A stretch of DNA of 8,570 nt from Succinatimonas sp. UBA7265. Its GTDB lineage: Bacteria; Pseudomonadota; Gammaproteobacteria; Enterobacterales; Succinivibrionaceae. Each line of letters begins with the position of its first letter. Within the stretch, counting starts at the first letter, position 1. The position numbers were made by a program, and so were the translations under genes. The notes under the pieces were generated by a model. It ran no database searches, was not told where the DNA came from, and worked only from the letters and a program-made list of their open reading frames with translations. Shown piece after piece: positions 1 through 5,782 of this stretch. Location of the stretch: contig DKSD01000078.1 of assembly GCA_002473165.1 (NCBI GenBank), positions 1 through 8,570 on the forward strand, written 5' to 3'.

Positions 1-22
1 GCCCTTTCGGGTTTTACCTTTT

Positions 23-142
23 TGCCTGGCGGCCACAGCGCTGCAGTACCACCTGTTCCCATGCCGAACACAGAAGTGAAATGCAGCCGCGCCGATGGTA
101 GTGCAGCGTACGTCTGTGTGAGAGTAGGTCACTGCCAGGCTC
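23..142 (+). rRNA. rrf: 5S ribosomal RNA
   Basis: This 120-nt gene has the length of the E. coli 5S RNA and closely resembles it. The terminal helix is formed by GCCTGGC (24-30) and GCCAGGC (134-140). The conserved segments CCCATGCCGAACACAGAAGT, GCGCCGATGGTAGT and GAGAGTAGG are all in their expected order. It is a component of the large ribosomal subunit. The 22 bases before it would be the 23S-5S spacer, so the rest of the rRNA operon lies to the left of the window. Exact mature ends are inferred by analogy with E. coli. Confidence 0.97.
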
Positions 143-148
143 CTTATT

Positions 149-224
149 GCTGATATGGCTCAGTTGGTAGAGCGCACCCTTGGTAAGGGTGAGGTCCTGA
201 GTTCGATTCTCAGTATCAGCACCA
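149..224 (+). tRNA. tRNA-Thr(GGT)
   Basis: A 76-nt cloverleaf. The acceptor stem is GCTGATA (149-155) with TATCAGC (214-220). The anticodon stem CACCC/GGGTG encloses the loop TTGGTAA with anticodon GGT at 182-184, which reads ACC and ACT threonine codons. The T arm is CTGAG-TTCGATT-CTCAG, and the 3' CCA is encoded at 222-224. The sequence is nearly that of the E. coli thrV product. It starts only six bases after the 5S gene, so it is cotranscribed as a distal rRNA-operon tRNA, as thrV is in E. coli rrnD. Confidence 0.97.
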
Positions 225-235
225 GTTTTACTGGA

Positions 236-275
236 CAGCAAGGCCCCCGCCGCAAGACGGGGGCCTTGCTGTTTT
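236..275 (+). terminator. Intrinsic terminator of the rRNA operon
   Basis: A perfect 14-bp stem, CAGCAAGGCCCCCG (236-249) with CGGGGGCCTTGCTG (258-271), has an 8-nt loop and is followed by TTTT (272-275). It lies 11 bases after the tRNA 3' end, so it closes the rRNA-tRNA transcription unit. Confidence 0.92.
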
Positions 276-305
276 CGGATAACGCAAAATGCGACGCCCG
301 CGCCC

Positions 306-334
306 TTGTATCTTTTGCGGCATGACACTAAATT
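306..334 (+). promoter_or_regulatory. Possible sigma-70 promoter for the zinc-repeat gene
   Basis: A TTGTAT-like -35 (306-311) and a TAAATT -10 (329-334) are separated by 17 bases in the A/T-rich stretch after the rRNA terminator. Each element only partly matches consensus. The gene downstream lies between two terminators, so some promoter is needed here, but this exact assignment is a weak inference. Confidence 0.35.
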
Positions 335-372
335 AACTACATAGAGAAAGCAATTTATCCAAGGAGTCATCA

Positions 373-720
373 ATGGCGAGCTACTACATCTGCTCCAAAT
401 GCGGGATCAAGGTCAAATCGGCAAACAGCCCGGCATACACACCTTGCCCCCAGGGCGGCGATCACGAGTGGCATGATGTCGGAGAGGAGGGCTCGAAGGT
501 CTTTACCTGCTCCAAATGCGGCGTGATGGTCGAGACCGCAACCACCCCGAATTTCACTCCCTGCCCGGACGGCGGCAACCACCAGTGGTTTAAGCTCGGC
601 CATAAGGGGCCTTTGTCCTATACCTGCCACAAGTGCGGCGTCACGGTGACCCTGAAGGAGCCGCCGCGCGATGCGCCGTGCGCCCAGGGCGGCAGCCACG
701 AGTGGCAGAGCAAAGAGTAA
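373..720 (+). CDS. Small protein with three tandem zinc-ribbon-like repeats, unknown function
   Basis: A 115-residue protein with no signal peptide and no membrane segment, so probably cytoplasmic. It consists almost entirely of three repeats with an exact 39-residue period. The CX2C pairs are at C7/C10, C46/C49 and C85/C88; the third cysteines are C25, C64 and C103; the histidines are H31, H70 and H109; the tryptophans are W33, W72 and W111. Each unit follows the form CxKCG-(13)-PC-x2-GG-x-HxW, so each could bind one zinc through three Cys and one His. That is inferred from the pattern and not proven. The third repeat is the most diverged (CPxGG becomes CAQGG). The start at 373 is supported by AAGGAG at 361-366, six bases upstream. 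The gene appears to be monocistronic, between the rRNA terminator and a hairpin at 759. I do not recognise the family; nucleic-acid binding, protein binding or zinc storage are all possible. Confidence 0.85.
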   Translation: MASYYICSKCGIKVKSANSPAYTPCPQGGDHEWHDVGEEGSKVFTCSKCGVMVETATTPNFTPCPDGGNHQWFKLGHKGPLSYTCHKCGVTVTLKEPPRDAPCAQGGSHEWQSKE

Positions 721-758
721 GATTTGTTAAAATCCATCTGCCCCATTGCGGGCTGCGC

Positions 759-785
759 GGGGACGCCGGAGCGTCCCCTTTGTTT
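759..785 (+). terminator. Intrinsic terminator or attenuator before bioB
   Basis: The stem GGGGACGC (759-766) with GCGTCCCC (771-778) has a CGGA tetraloop and is followed by TTTGTTT. It ends the zinc-repeat transcript. The T-tract is broken by a G, so some read-through into the next gene is possible. Confidence 0.75.
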
Positions 786-823
786 GTCCGGCGCCTTATG
801 AAGAGGCGTTTAAGGAGACGTAA

Positions 824-1801
824 ATGAAAGTATCAGACCTGACTGCAAAGATCATAGGCGGCGCCTTGATCGATCGCGACGAGGCGCGGTTCCTGTTAAG
901 CGCTCCGCTCGAGGACCTGCGGGTAAGCGCCAAGGCGATCACCTCGCACTTTTTTAAGGAGAAAGTGGAGCTGTGCTGCATCTCCAACGGCAAGTGCGGC
1001 AACTGCACGGAGAACTGCAAGTTCTGCTCGCAGTCGCGCAGGTTTGACACCAAGATAGGACAAAGCCGGCTTAAGTCTGTAGAAGAATTCTTTGCCGAGG
1101 CCAAATACAACAGCGATCGCGGCGTGCACCGCTTCTCGATCGTCACCTCCGGGCTGCGGCTGCCGCCCTCCGAGGTCAAAGCGGTGGGCGAGGCTTACAA
1201 AAAGATCTCCTCGGAACTAAAAATCCGCTGCTGCGGATCGCTGGGGCTGCTTTCATATGATGAGCTCGTATATCTGAAATCCTGCGGCCTGACGCGCTTT
1301 CACAACAACCTTGAGACCTCAAGGCGCTTCTTCCCGCAGATCTGCACGACGCACAGCTATGATCAGAAGCTTGAGACGCTGCGCAGCGCGCACCAGGCCG
1401 GGCTTGAGGTGTGCTCAGGCTGCATCATCGGCATGGGCGAGACCTTTGAAGATCGACTCGATATCGCCTTTACGCTGCGCGAGGTCGGCACGGTCTCCAC
1501 TCCGATCAATATCCTCAACCCGATCAAAGGCACGCCGCTTGAGGATCGCCCTGTATTGGGCGAGGAGGAGATCGAACGCACGGTGGCGCTGTTCCGGCAC
1601 ATCCTCCCGCGCACCGTGCTGCGCACCGCAGGCGGCCGGCTGCTTATAAAAAAGTTCTATAAGAAGCTCTTTGATTTCGGCATCAACGCCGAGATCACCG
1701 GCGACATGCTGACAACCCAGGGGCTCACCATCGCCCAGGACATCTCAGACGCCATTGCTTTAAACAAGGAAGTCACCCGCATCGACGCGCCGGTCATGTG
1801 A
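824..1801 (+). CDS. bioB: Biotin synthase-like radical SAM protein
   Basis: A 325-residue protein that aligns along its length with BioB, the radical SAM enzyme that inserts sulfur into dethiobiotin in the last step of biotin synthesis. The SAM-cluster motif CX3CX2C is C61, C65, C68. The BioB signatures FHNNLETS (159-166), VCSGCIIGMGET (196-207) and ILNPIKGTPL (230-239) are present. Of the E. coli [2Fe-2S] ligands C97, C128, C188 and R260, the equivalents appear to be S105, C137, C197 and R267, so the first is lost. Extra cysteines occur at 51, 52, 58, 136 and 200. Loss of that Cys with gain of others recalls the type II biotin synthases of anaerobes, reported to use an auxiliary [4Fe-4S] cluster; assignment to that type is inference. 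AAGGAG at 812-817 supports the start. No other bio genes are in the window. A BioB-like paralogue with another substrate cannot be excluded. Confidence 0.85.
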   Translation: MKVSDLTAKIIGGALIDRDEARFLLSAPLEDLRVSAKAITSHFFKEKVELCCISNGKCGNCTENCKFCSQSRRFDTKIGQSRLKSVEEFFAEAKYNSDRGVHRFSIVTSGLRLPPSEVKAVGEAYKKISSELKIRCCGSLGLLSYDELVYLKSCGLTRFHNNLETSRRFFPQICTTHSYDQKLETLRSAHQAGLEVCSGCIIGMGETFEDRLDIAFTLREVGTVSTPINILNPIKGTPLEDRPVLGEEEIERTVALFRHILPRTVLRTAGGRLLIKKFYKKLFDFGINAEITGDMLTTQGLTIAQDISDAIALNKEVTRIDAPVM

Positions 1802-1819
1802 TGTCCGCGCACCAAAGTG

Positions 1820-1844
1820 ATCCCGGCCGCGCGCCGGGATTTTT
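1820..1844 (+). terminator. Intrinsic terminator of bioB
   Basis: The stem ATCCCGGC (1820-1827) with GCCGGGAT (1833-1840) has a 5-nt loop and is followed by TTTT (1841-1844), 18 bases after the bioB stop. It isolates bioB from the transporter operon. Confidence 0.85.
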
Positions 1845-1928
1845 ATGCCCTCTCATAGTGAAATTTTGCCCCTTTTAGGTGAAAAACACCCTCGCAGGGT
1901 GCAAAAACCGCCCTTTTCAGGGCAAAAA
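1845..1928 (+). repeat. Four degenerate 21-bp tandem units with phased A-tracts
   Basis: Four consecutive 21-bp units are visible at 1845-1865, 1866-1886, 1887-1907 and 1908-1928. The last three end in A5 (1882-1886, 1903-1907, 1924-1928), and the first ends in AAATT. Units 2 and 4 share a GCCCyTTTyAGG core. Unit 3 carries the perfect hairpin CACCCT-CGC-AGGGTG (1887-1901), and unit 4 carries GCCCT-TTTC-AGGGC (1910-1923). A spacing of 21 bp is two helical turns, so the units present the same DNA face, and phased A-tracts favour curvature. The array lies directly upstream of the -10 box of the importer operon, with the last unit over the -35 region. I infer an operator array or a curved activating region. 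I do not recognise the regulator. Confidence 0.6.
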
Positions 1929-1940
1929 GACCTCGCTGTT

Positions 1941-1946
1941 TATACT
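1941..1946 (+). promoter_or_regulatory. Promoter -10 box of the amino-acid importer operon
   Basis: TATACT matches the sigma-70 -10 consensus at five of six positions and lies 28 bases before the first start codon. No good -35 hexamer is found at 16-18 bp upstream, where the fourth 21-bp unit sits. This fits a promoter that depends on a bound regulator. The expected transcript start is near 1953. Confidence 0.55.
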
Positions 1947-1974
1947 CAAAACATAGACATTACGGAGCGCAGTT

Positions 1975-2712
1975 ATGGGAGTGATGATCAGGCTTTCACG
2001 GGTAAACAAGGTCTTTGGGGATCTGCATGTGCTCAAGGACGTGAACCTTGAGGTGAACGAGGGCGAGAAGCTGGTGATCATCGGACCCTCAGGCTCCGGC
2101 AAATCCACGACGGTGCGCTGCATGAATTTCCTCGAGGTCCCGACCTCCGGCAAGGTGTTTATCAACGGCGAGGAGCTCACGCTCAAAAACCGCCTGCACA
2201 TCATCCGTACCTACATGTCCATGGTGTTCCAGTCCTTCAACCTCTATCCGCACCTGACGGTGCTGCGCAACCTGACTTTGGCGCCGGTGAAGATCCACCA
2301 CAAGACCGAGGCTGAGGCCGAGGAACTGGCGCGCAAGTACCTGCGCGTCGTCGGGCTGGAGAGCAAAGCCGCGTCCTATCCCGCCGCGCTCTCAGGCGGC
2401 CAGCAGCAGCGCATCGCGATCGCCCGCGCGCTGTGCCAGGAGTCGAAGATCATGCTCTTTGACGAGCCGACGTCCGCCCTCGATCCTGAAACCATCCAGG
2501 AAGTGCTGGACGTTATGGTCAAGCTTGCCAAAGAGTCGAACATCACTATGGTCGTCGTGACCCACGAGATGGGCTTTGCCCGCAAGGTCGCCGATCGCGT
2601 CGTGTTTATGGAAGACGGCCGCATCATCGAAGAGGGCACGCCTGAACAGCTCTTTGATCACCCTAAGAGCGAGCGCGTCAAACAGTTTTTAGGAAAGATC
2701 CTGCAGCACTGA
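1975..2712 (+). CDS. Polar amino-acid ABC importer, ATP-binding subunit (GlnQ/PebC type)
   Basis: A 245-residue ATPase that powers amino-acid uptake from the cytoplasmic face of the inner membrane. All nucleotide-binding motifs are intact: Walker A GPSGSGKST (37-45), Q-loop Q86, signature LSGGQQQR (139-146), Walker B IMLFDE (159-164), D-loop SALD (167-170) and switch H197. Length and motifs match the HisP/GlnQ group. The start at 1975 has ACGGAG seven bases upstream; an in-frame ATG at 1984 has a poorly placed site and is less likely. It is the first gene of an operon continuing with the binding protein and two permeases. The order ATPase, binding protein, permease, permease is the same as in the Campylobacter jejuni PEB1 aspartate/glutamate locus. 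Confidence 0.95.
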   Translation: MGVMIRLSRVNKVFGDLHVLKDVNLEVNEGEKLVIIGPSGSGKSTTVRCMNFLEVPTSGKVFINGEELTLKNRLHIIRTYMSMVFQSFNLYPHLTVLRNLTLAPVKIHHKTEAEAEELARKYLRVVGLESKAASYPAALSGGQQQRIAIARALCQESKIMLFDEPTSALDPETIQEVLDVMVKLAKESNITMVVVTHEMGFARKVADRVVFMEDGRIIEEGTPEQLFDHPKSERVKQFLGKILQH

Positions 2713-2764
2713 GATGCCAGGATCGGATTGCAAGAACAGTGTCAGTAATCAAGGGAGTTTCATT

Positions 2765-3607
2765 ATGAAGTTTCTTAAGAATGCCGCAACTGCGGCCATG
2801 GCCGCAGTCTTTGCCGCCGGGCTTACCGCACAGGCTTACGCGGCCCCTGATCCGTCAGTCCCTGAGATCGCCAAGATCCAAAAACGCGGCGTGCTCAAGG
2901 TCGGCGTGAAGAACGCCGTCGTCGGCTTCTCCGTTGAGGATCCGCTCACCGGCGAGTACAAGGGTTTTGAGGATGATTTGGCCCGCCTCGTGGCCAAAGA
3001 TCTGGGCGTTGACGTCGAGTTCACCGCTGTGACGGCCGCCACCCGCACCGAGCTCATCGACTCAGGCGATCTCGATGTCGTGTTCGCCACGTTCACCATC
3101 ACCGATGAGCGCAAGCAGCACTGGGACTTCACCACTCCTTACTACACCGACTGCGACACCGTGCTGGTCGAGGACAAGAGCGGCATCAAGAAGCTCGAGG
3201 ATCTCCTCGGCAAGACCGTCGGCGTCTCCTCCGGCTCGAACTCCGCCCGCGCCCTGGTGCAGGCCATGATCGACAAGAAAGTCATCAAGGGCGAAGGTTT
3301 TGATCCCAAGACCTTCGATCCGTCCAACTGGAAAGAGGGCGTGACGTTCCACCAGTACGAGGACTACCCGGCGATCTCCACCGCCCTGGCCTCAAACGAA
3401 GTGCAGGCCTTCTGCGTCGACCGCTCGATCCTCAACATCTACAAGACCAAGGGCCGTTCCTTCATCGAGGACACCTTCGCTCCGCAGGACTACGGCGCGG
3501 TCACGAAGAAAGGCTCGGGCCTGAGCGCTTACGTCAACGGCCTGATCGAGGGCTGGCTTAAGGACGGCACCGTCAAGAAGCTGATCCACGAGAACAACCT
3601 CGACTGA
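2765..3607 (+). CDS. Periplasmic amino-acid-binding protein of the ABC importer (PEB1-like)
   Basis: A 280-residue family 3 solute-binding protein that captures the substrate in the periplasm and delivers it to the permeases. A Sec signal peptide spans residues 1-26, with positive K2 and K5, an Ala-rich core and a predicted cut after AYA. The mature part shows KVGVK (45-49), GEYKGFEDDLA (63-73), the ligand-site arginine candidate R94 in ATRTELIDSGD, ATFTITDER (108-116), and later EDYPAISTAL and CVDRSIL. These resemble Campylobacter PEB1, which binds aspartate and glutamate, so an acidic amino acid is the best guess; glutamine remains possible. There is no lipobox cysteine. An in-frame ATG at 2714 would add 17 residues before the signal peptide and has no good ribosome site, whereas AGGGAG at 2752-2757 serves 2765. 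A hairpin with a T-tract follows the stop. Confidence 0.95.
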   Translation: MKFLKNAATAAMAAVFAAGLTAQAYAAPDPSVPEIAKIQKRGVLKVGVKNAVVGFSVEDPLTGEYKGFEDDLARLVAKDLGVDVEFTAVTAATRTELIDSGDLDVVFATFTITDERKQHWDFTTPYYTDCDTVLVEDKSGIKKLEDLLGKTVGVSSGSNSARALVQAMIDKKVIKGEGFDPKTFDPSNWKEGVTFHQYEDYPAISTALASNEVQAFCVDRSILNIYKTKGRSFIEDTFAPQDYGAVTKKGSGLSAYVNGLIEGWLKDGTVKKLIHENNLD

Positions 3608-3624
3608 TGAGTATCTGAGGCTTT

Positions 3625-3652
3625 AAAAGGCCCTGTGCGCAGGGCCTTTTTT
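3625..3652 (+). terminator. Intra-operon terminator or attenuator after the binding-protein gene
   Basis: The 11-bp stem AAAAGGCCCTG (3625-3635) with CAGGGCCTTTT (3640-3650) has a TGCG loop and ends in a run of six T (3647-3652). It lies between the binding-protein stop and the ribosome site of the first permease. Partial termination or 3'-end protection here would make more binding protein than permease, a common arrangement in such importers. Its role here is inferred. Confidence 0.8.
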
Positions 3653-3665
3653 GCGGAGGGGACAA

Positions 3666-4373
3666 ATGCTGGGAAACATGTTTGAAGGCTTTGCCTGGGA
3701 TCTGGTGTGGCAGTTCCGCGCCACTTTCCTGCTGGGCTTTCTGCACACGCTGGAGACCTCGGTGCTGGCTATATTGCTGGGGCTGAGCCTGGGGCTGACG
3801 TTCGGCCTCATGTCCACCTGCGGCAAGAAGTGGCTGGTGGGCATCGCCCGCGTCTACGTGGAGTTCATCCAGAACACGCCGCTGCTGTTGCAGGTGTGCT
3901 TCCTGTATTACGCGCTGTCGTTCTCAGGCCACGGCATCGGCATCCTGGCAACCGGCATCGTGTCCATCGGCGTCTACCACGGCGCTTACATGGCCGAGGT
4001 CTTCCGCGCCGGTATCGGCTCGATCCCCAAAGGGCAGTTTGAGTCGGCAGAATCCCAGGGATTCGGCTATTTCGGGGTGATGCGCTATGTCATCCTGCCC
4101 CAGTGCACGAAGATCATCCTCCCTCCTATGGCCAACCAGATCGTGAACCTCATCAAGAACACCTCGGTGCTCTACATCATCGGCGGCTCGGATCTGATTT
4201 CCCTGACCTACAGCTTCGTCACCGGCGTGAACACCGGCGGCGCCTACGGCCCGGCTTATCTCATCTGCGGCCTGCTGTTCTTTGGCATGTGCTATCCGCT
4301 CTCCACGCTCGCGGGCATCTGGGAGCGCAACCTTAAAAAACGCGATCAGCTCTCCGGAGCGCTCAAGGAGTAA
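3666..4373 (+). CDS. Amino-acid ABC importer permease (first of two)
   Basis: A 235-residue inner-membrane protein of the His/Glu/Gln/Arg permease family. Hydrophobic segments lie near residues 20-49, 75-105 and 195-215, with FIQNTPLLLQ (67-76), typical of this family. The cytoplasmic EAA loop that docks on the ATPase is around 126-146 (ESAESQGFGYFGVMRYVILPQ region). The start at 3666 has GGAGG at 3655-3659, six bases upstream. A TTG at 3651 would lie inside the preceding hairpin's T-tract and the ribosome site, so it was rejected. It forms a heterodimer with the next gene product and is separated from it by only two bases. Confidence 0.93.
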   Translation: MLGNMFEGFAWDLVWQFRATFLLGFLHTLETSVLAILLGLSLGLTFGLMSTCGKKWLVGIARVYVEFIQNTPLLLQVCFLYYALSFSGHGIGILATGIVSIGVYHGAYMAEVFRAGIGSIPKGQFESAESQGFGYFGVMRYVILPQCTKIILPPMANQIVNLIKNTSVLYIIGGSDLISLTYSFVTGVNTGGAYGPAYLICGLLFFGMCYPLSTLAGIWERNLKKRDQLSGALKE

Positions 4374-4375
4374 TC

Positions 4376-5122
4376 ATGGACGAGTGGATTGCCAGTTTTC
4401 ATATCCTGACCCTGGGGCCGGTGGCGTCCTATATCGCCAAGGGCACCCTGTTTACGGTCATAGTTTCCACGGTTGCGGTGCTGCTCAGCATCGTGATCGG
4501 ATCGGTGCTCGCGCTCGTGCGCAACTACGCGACGGCGCCGCAGTACCGCCTGTTCCATTTCCTGGCGGCGGCCTATATCGAAGTGTTCCGCAACACGCCG
4601 CTGCTGCTTTGGATCTTTATCGGCGTCGTGTTCTGCCCGGTGCCGGAGTTCTTCGGGCACCCGCTGTTCGGGCTGTCGTCAGTTGAGACGAAGATGCTGT
4701 TCAAGGCCTCGATTGCCCTGACGCTCTTTACTTCGTCCGTCGTGGCCGAGATCATCCGCGGCGGCCTGAACTCCATCCCGCGCGGCCAGTTTGAGACGGC
4801 CTACACCCAGGGCTTTGGCACCATTAAGACCATGGTGTACATCATCCTGCCGCAGGCCTACCGCAACGTGGTGCCGACGCTGCTTTCGCAGATCATCACC
4901 ACTATCAAGGACTCGTCTTTCATGGCCAACGTCGCCACCATCGAGCTCATGTCGCGCGTGCGCAAGATCCTCTCGACGGCCAACCGTTTCAGCGGCCAGG
5001 ACACCATCAACGTCTCGGACGTGTTCGTGCTCTACGGCACGGCGGCTATAATCTATTTCATCATCAACTTCAGCCTGTCCGTGGCCGTAAGGCGCATGCA
5101 GGCCAAGCGCGGCGCAGCCTGA
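4376..5122 (+). CDS. Amino-acid ABC importer permease (second of two)
   Basis: A 248-residue inner-membrane permease, homologous in plan to its upstream neighbour and expected to pair with it in the transport channel. The family motif YIEVFRNTPLLLW is at 67-79. The EAA docking loop is around 140-160 (ETAYTQGFG then YIILPQ). Membrane segments are visible near 23-48, 75-88, 108-127 and 217-237. The ribosome site AAGGAG (4365-4370) overlaps the end of the upstream gene, whose stop at 4371-4373 is two bases before this ATG, so translation is probably coupled. The loop between the NTPLL motif and the EAA region is longer than in the first permease, which makes the two easy to tell apart. Confidence 0.93.
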   Translation: MDEWIASFHILTLGPVASYIAKGTLFTVIVSTVAVLLSIVIGSVLALVRNYATAPQYRLFHFLAAAYIEVFRNTPLLLWIFIGVVFCPVPEFFGHPLFGLSSVETKMLFKASIALTLFTSSVVAEIIRGGLNSIPRGQFETAYTQGFGTIKTMVYIILPQAYRNVVPTLLSQIITTIKDSSFMANVATIELMSRVRKILSTANRFSGQDTINVSDVFVLYGTAAIIYFIINFSLSVAVRRMQAKRGAA

Positions 5123-5133
5123 GGAGCGCGGAG

Positions 5134-5739
5134 ATGGAAAAACCGGTTATCACCATTTCACGGCAGTTTGCCGCCATGGGCAGGACCATAGCCCAAAAGC
5201 TTGCGCGCATGCTCGACATCGAGTTTATGGATCGCGACATCGTCGAAGAGGCGGCCAAGCGCATGAACATCTCGCTTAAAGAGGCGAGCAGCCGCGACGA
5301 GGAAGCCGGCAGCGGCAGTTTCTTTATGCGCCGCAGCTACCTGTTCAATTTCGGGGTCTACAACCTCACGACCGAACTGTTTGAGACGGAGAAGAGCATC
5401 ATCCGCGACTGGGCGGAAAAGGGTAACTGCATCATCGTGGGCAGGCTCGCCGAGGACATCTTAAGAAAGCGCCCCAACACCTTGAGGGCCTACATCTACG
5501 CGCCTTTTGACGATCGCGTTGCCAACTGTGTCGAGAAGCTGCAGATCGGCAACGAGGAGGAGGCGGTGCGCGACATCAAACGCGTGGACGCCGCGCGCAC
5601 GGCCTTTCGCCGCAAATTCGCGCACTCAGAGCCCGGGCCGGAGAATTTCGACGTCATGCTCTCAAGCTCGGCTTTTGGCATAGACGGGTGCGCCGAGATC
5701 CTAAGCGAAATGGCGCGCCGGCGCCTGCGCTGGGACTGA
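5134..5739 (+). CDS. Cytidylate kinase-like family protein
   Basis: A 201-residue protein matching the cytidylate-kinase-like (Cytidylate_kin2) family, P-loop-fold proteins usually annotated without a proven substrate. It shows the N-terminal VITISRQF (5-12), a domain core with GNCIIVGRLAEDILR (97-111), the LRAYIYAPFDDRV strand-loop (117-129), and a C-terminal NFDVMLSSSAFGIDG region (171-185). The usual glycine-rich GSGGR at the nucleotide loop appears as AAMGR (13-17), so phosphate binding may be altered or lost. It starts 11 bases after the second permease with GAGGAG at 5121-5126 and has no terminator before it, so it is probably the last gene of the importer operon. A functional link to transport is not known and may be chance cotranscription. 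A role in nucleotide phosphorylation or a regulatory role are both possible. Confidence 0.82.
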   Translation: MEKPVITISRQFAAMGRTIAQKLARMLDIEFMDRDIVEEAAKRMNISLKEASSRDEEAGSGSFFMRRSYLFNFGVYNLTTELFETEKSIIRDWAEKGNCIIVGRLAEDILRKRPNTLRAYIYAPFDDRVANCVEKLQIGNEEEAVRDIKRVDAARTAFRRKFAHSEPGPENFDVMLSSSAFGIDGCAEILSEMARRRLRWD

Positions 5740-5757
5740 AGGCGGCGCATAAGACAG

Positions 5758-5782
5758 ACGGAGGTTCAGGCCTCCGTTTTTT
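5758..5782 (+). terminator. Intrinsic terminator of the importer-kinase operon
   Basis: The stem ACGGAGG (5758-5764) with CCTCCGT (5771-5777) has a 6-nt loop and runs into six T (5777-5782). On the minus strand the same stem follows the degS stop but lacks a downstream T-run, so it is mainly a plus-strand terminator. Confidence 0.85.

Noticed and set aside
14..373. Minus-strand open frame of 119 codons over the 5S rRNA and tRNA
   Set aside because: It is antisense to two certain RNA genes and the rRNA terminator, and has no coding signature.
1887..1901. NtrC-type site in the importer leader
   Set aside because: The right half resembles GGTGCA, but the left half is imperfect and the spacer is 7 bases, not the 5 typical of NtrC sites.
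1845..1928. CRISPR array
   Set aside because: The units are 21 bp with no spacers between them, are degenerate, and no cas genes are present.
1845..2051. Short plus-strand open frame of 68 codons across the importer leader
   Set aside because: It starts at an ATG right after the bioB terminator T-run, has no ribosome site, and overlaps the ATPase gene in another frame. The 21-bp units explain the region better.
2714..2764. Longer start for the binding protein
   Set aside because: The extra 17 residues would precede a complete signal peptide, and the good ribosome site serves the ATG at 2765.
3651..3665. TTG start for the first permease
   Set aside because: The codon lies in the terminator T-run and the predicted residues would be encoded by the ribosome site of the ATG at 3666.
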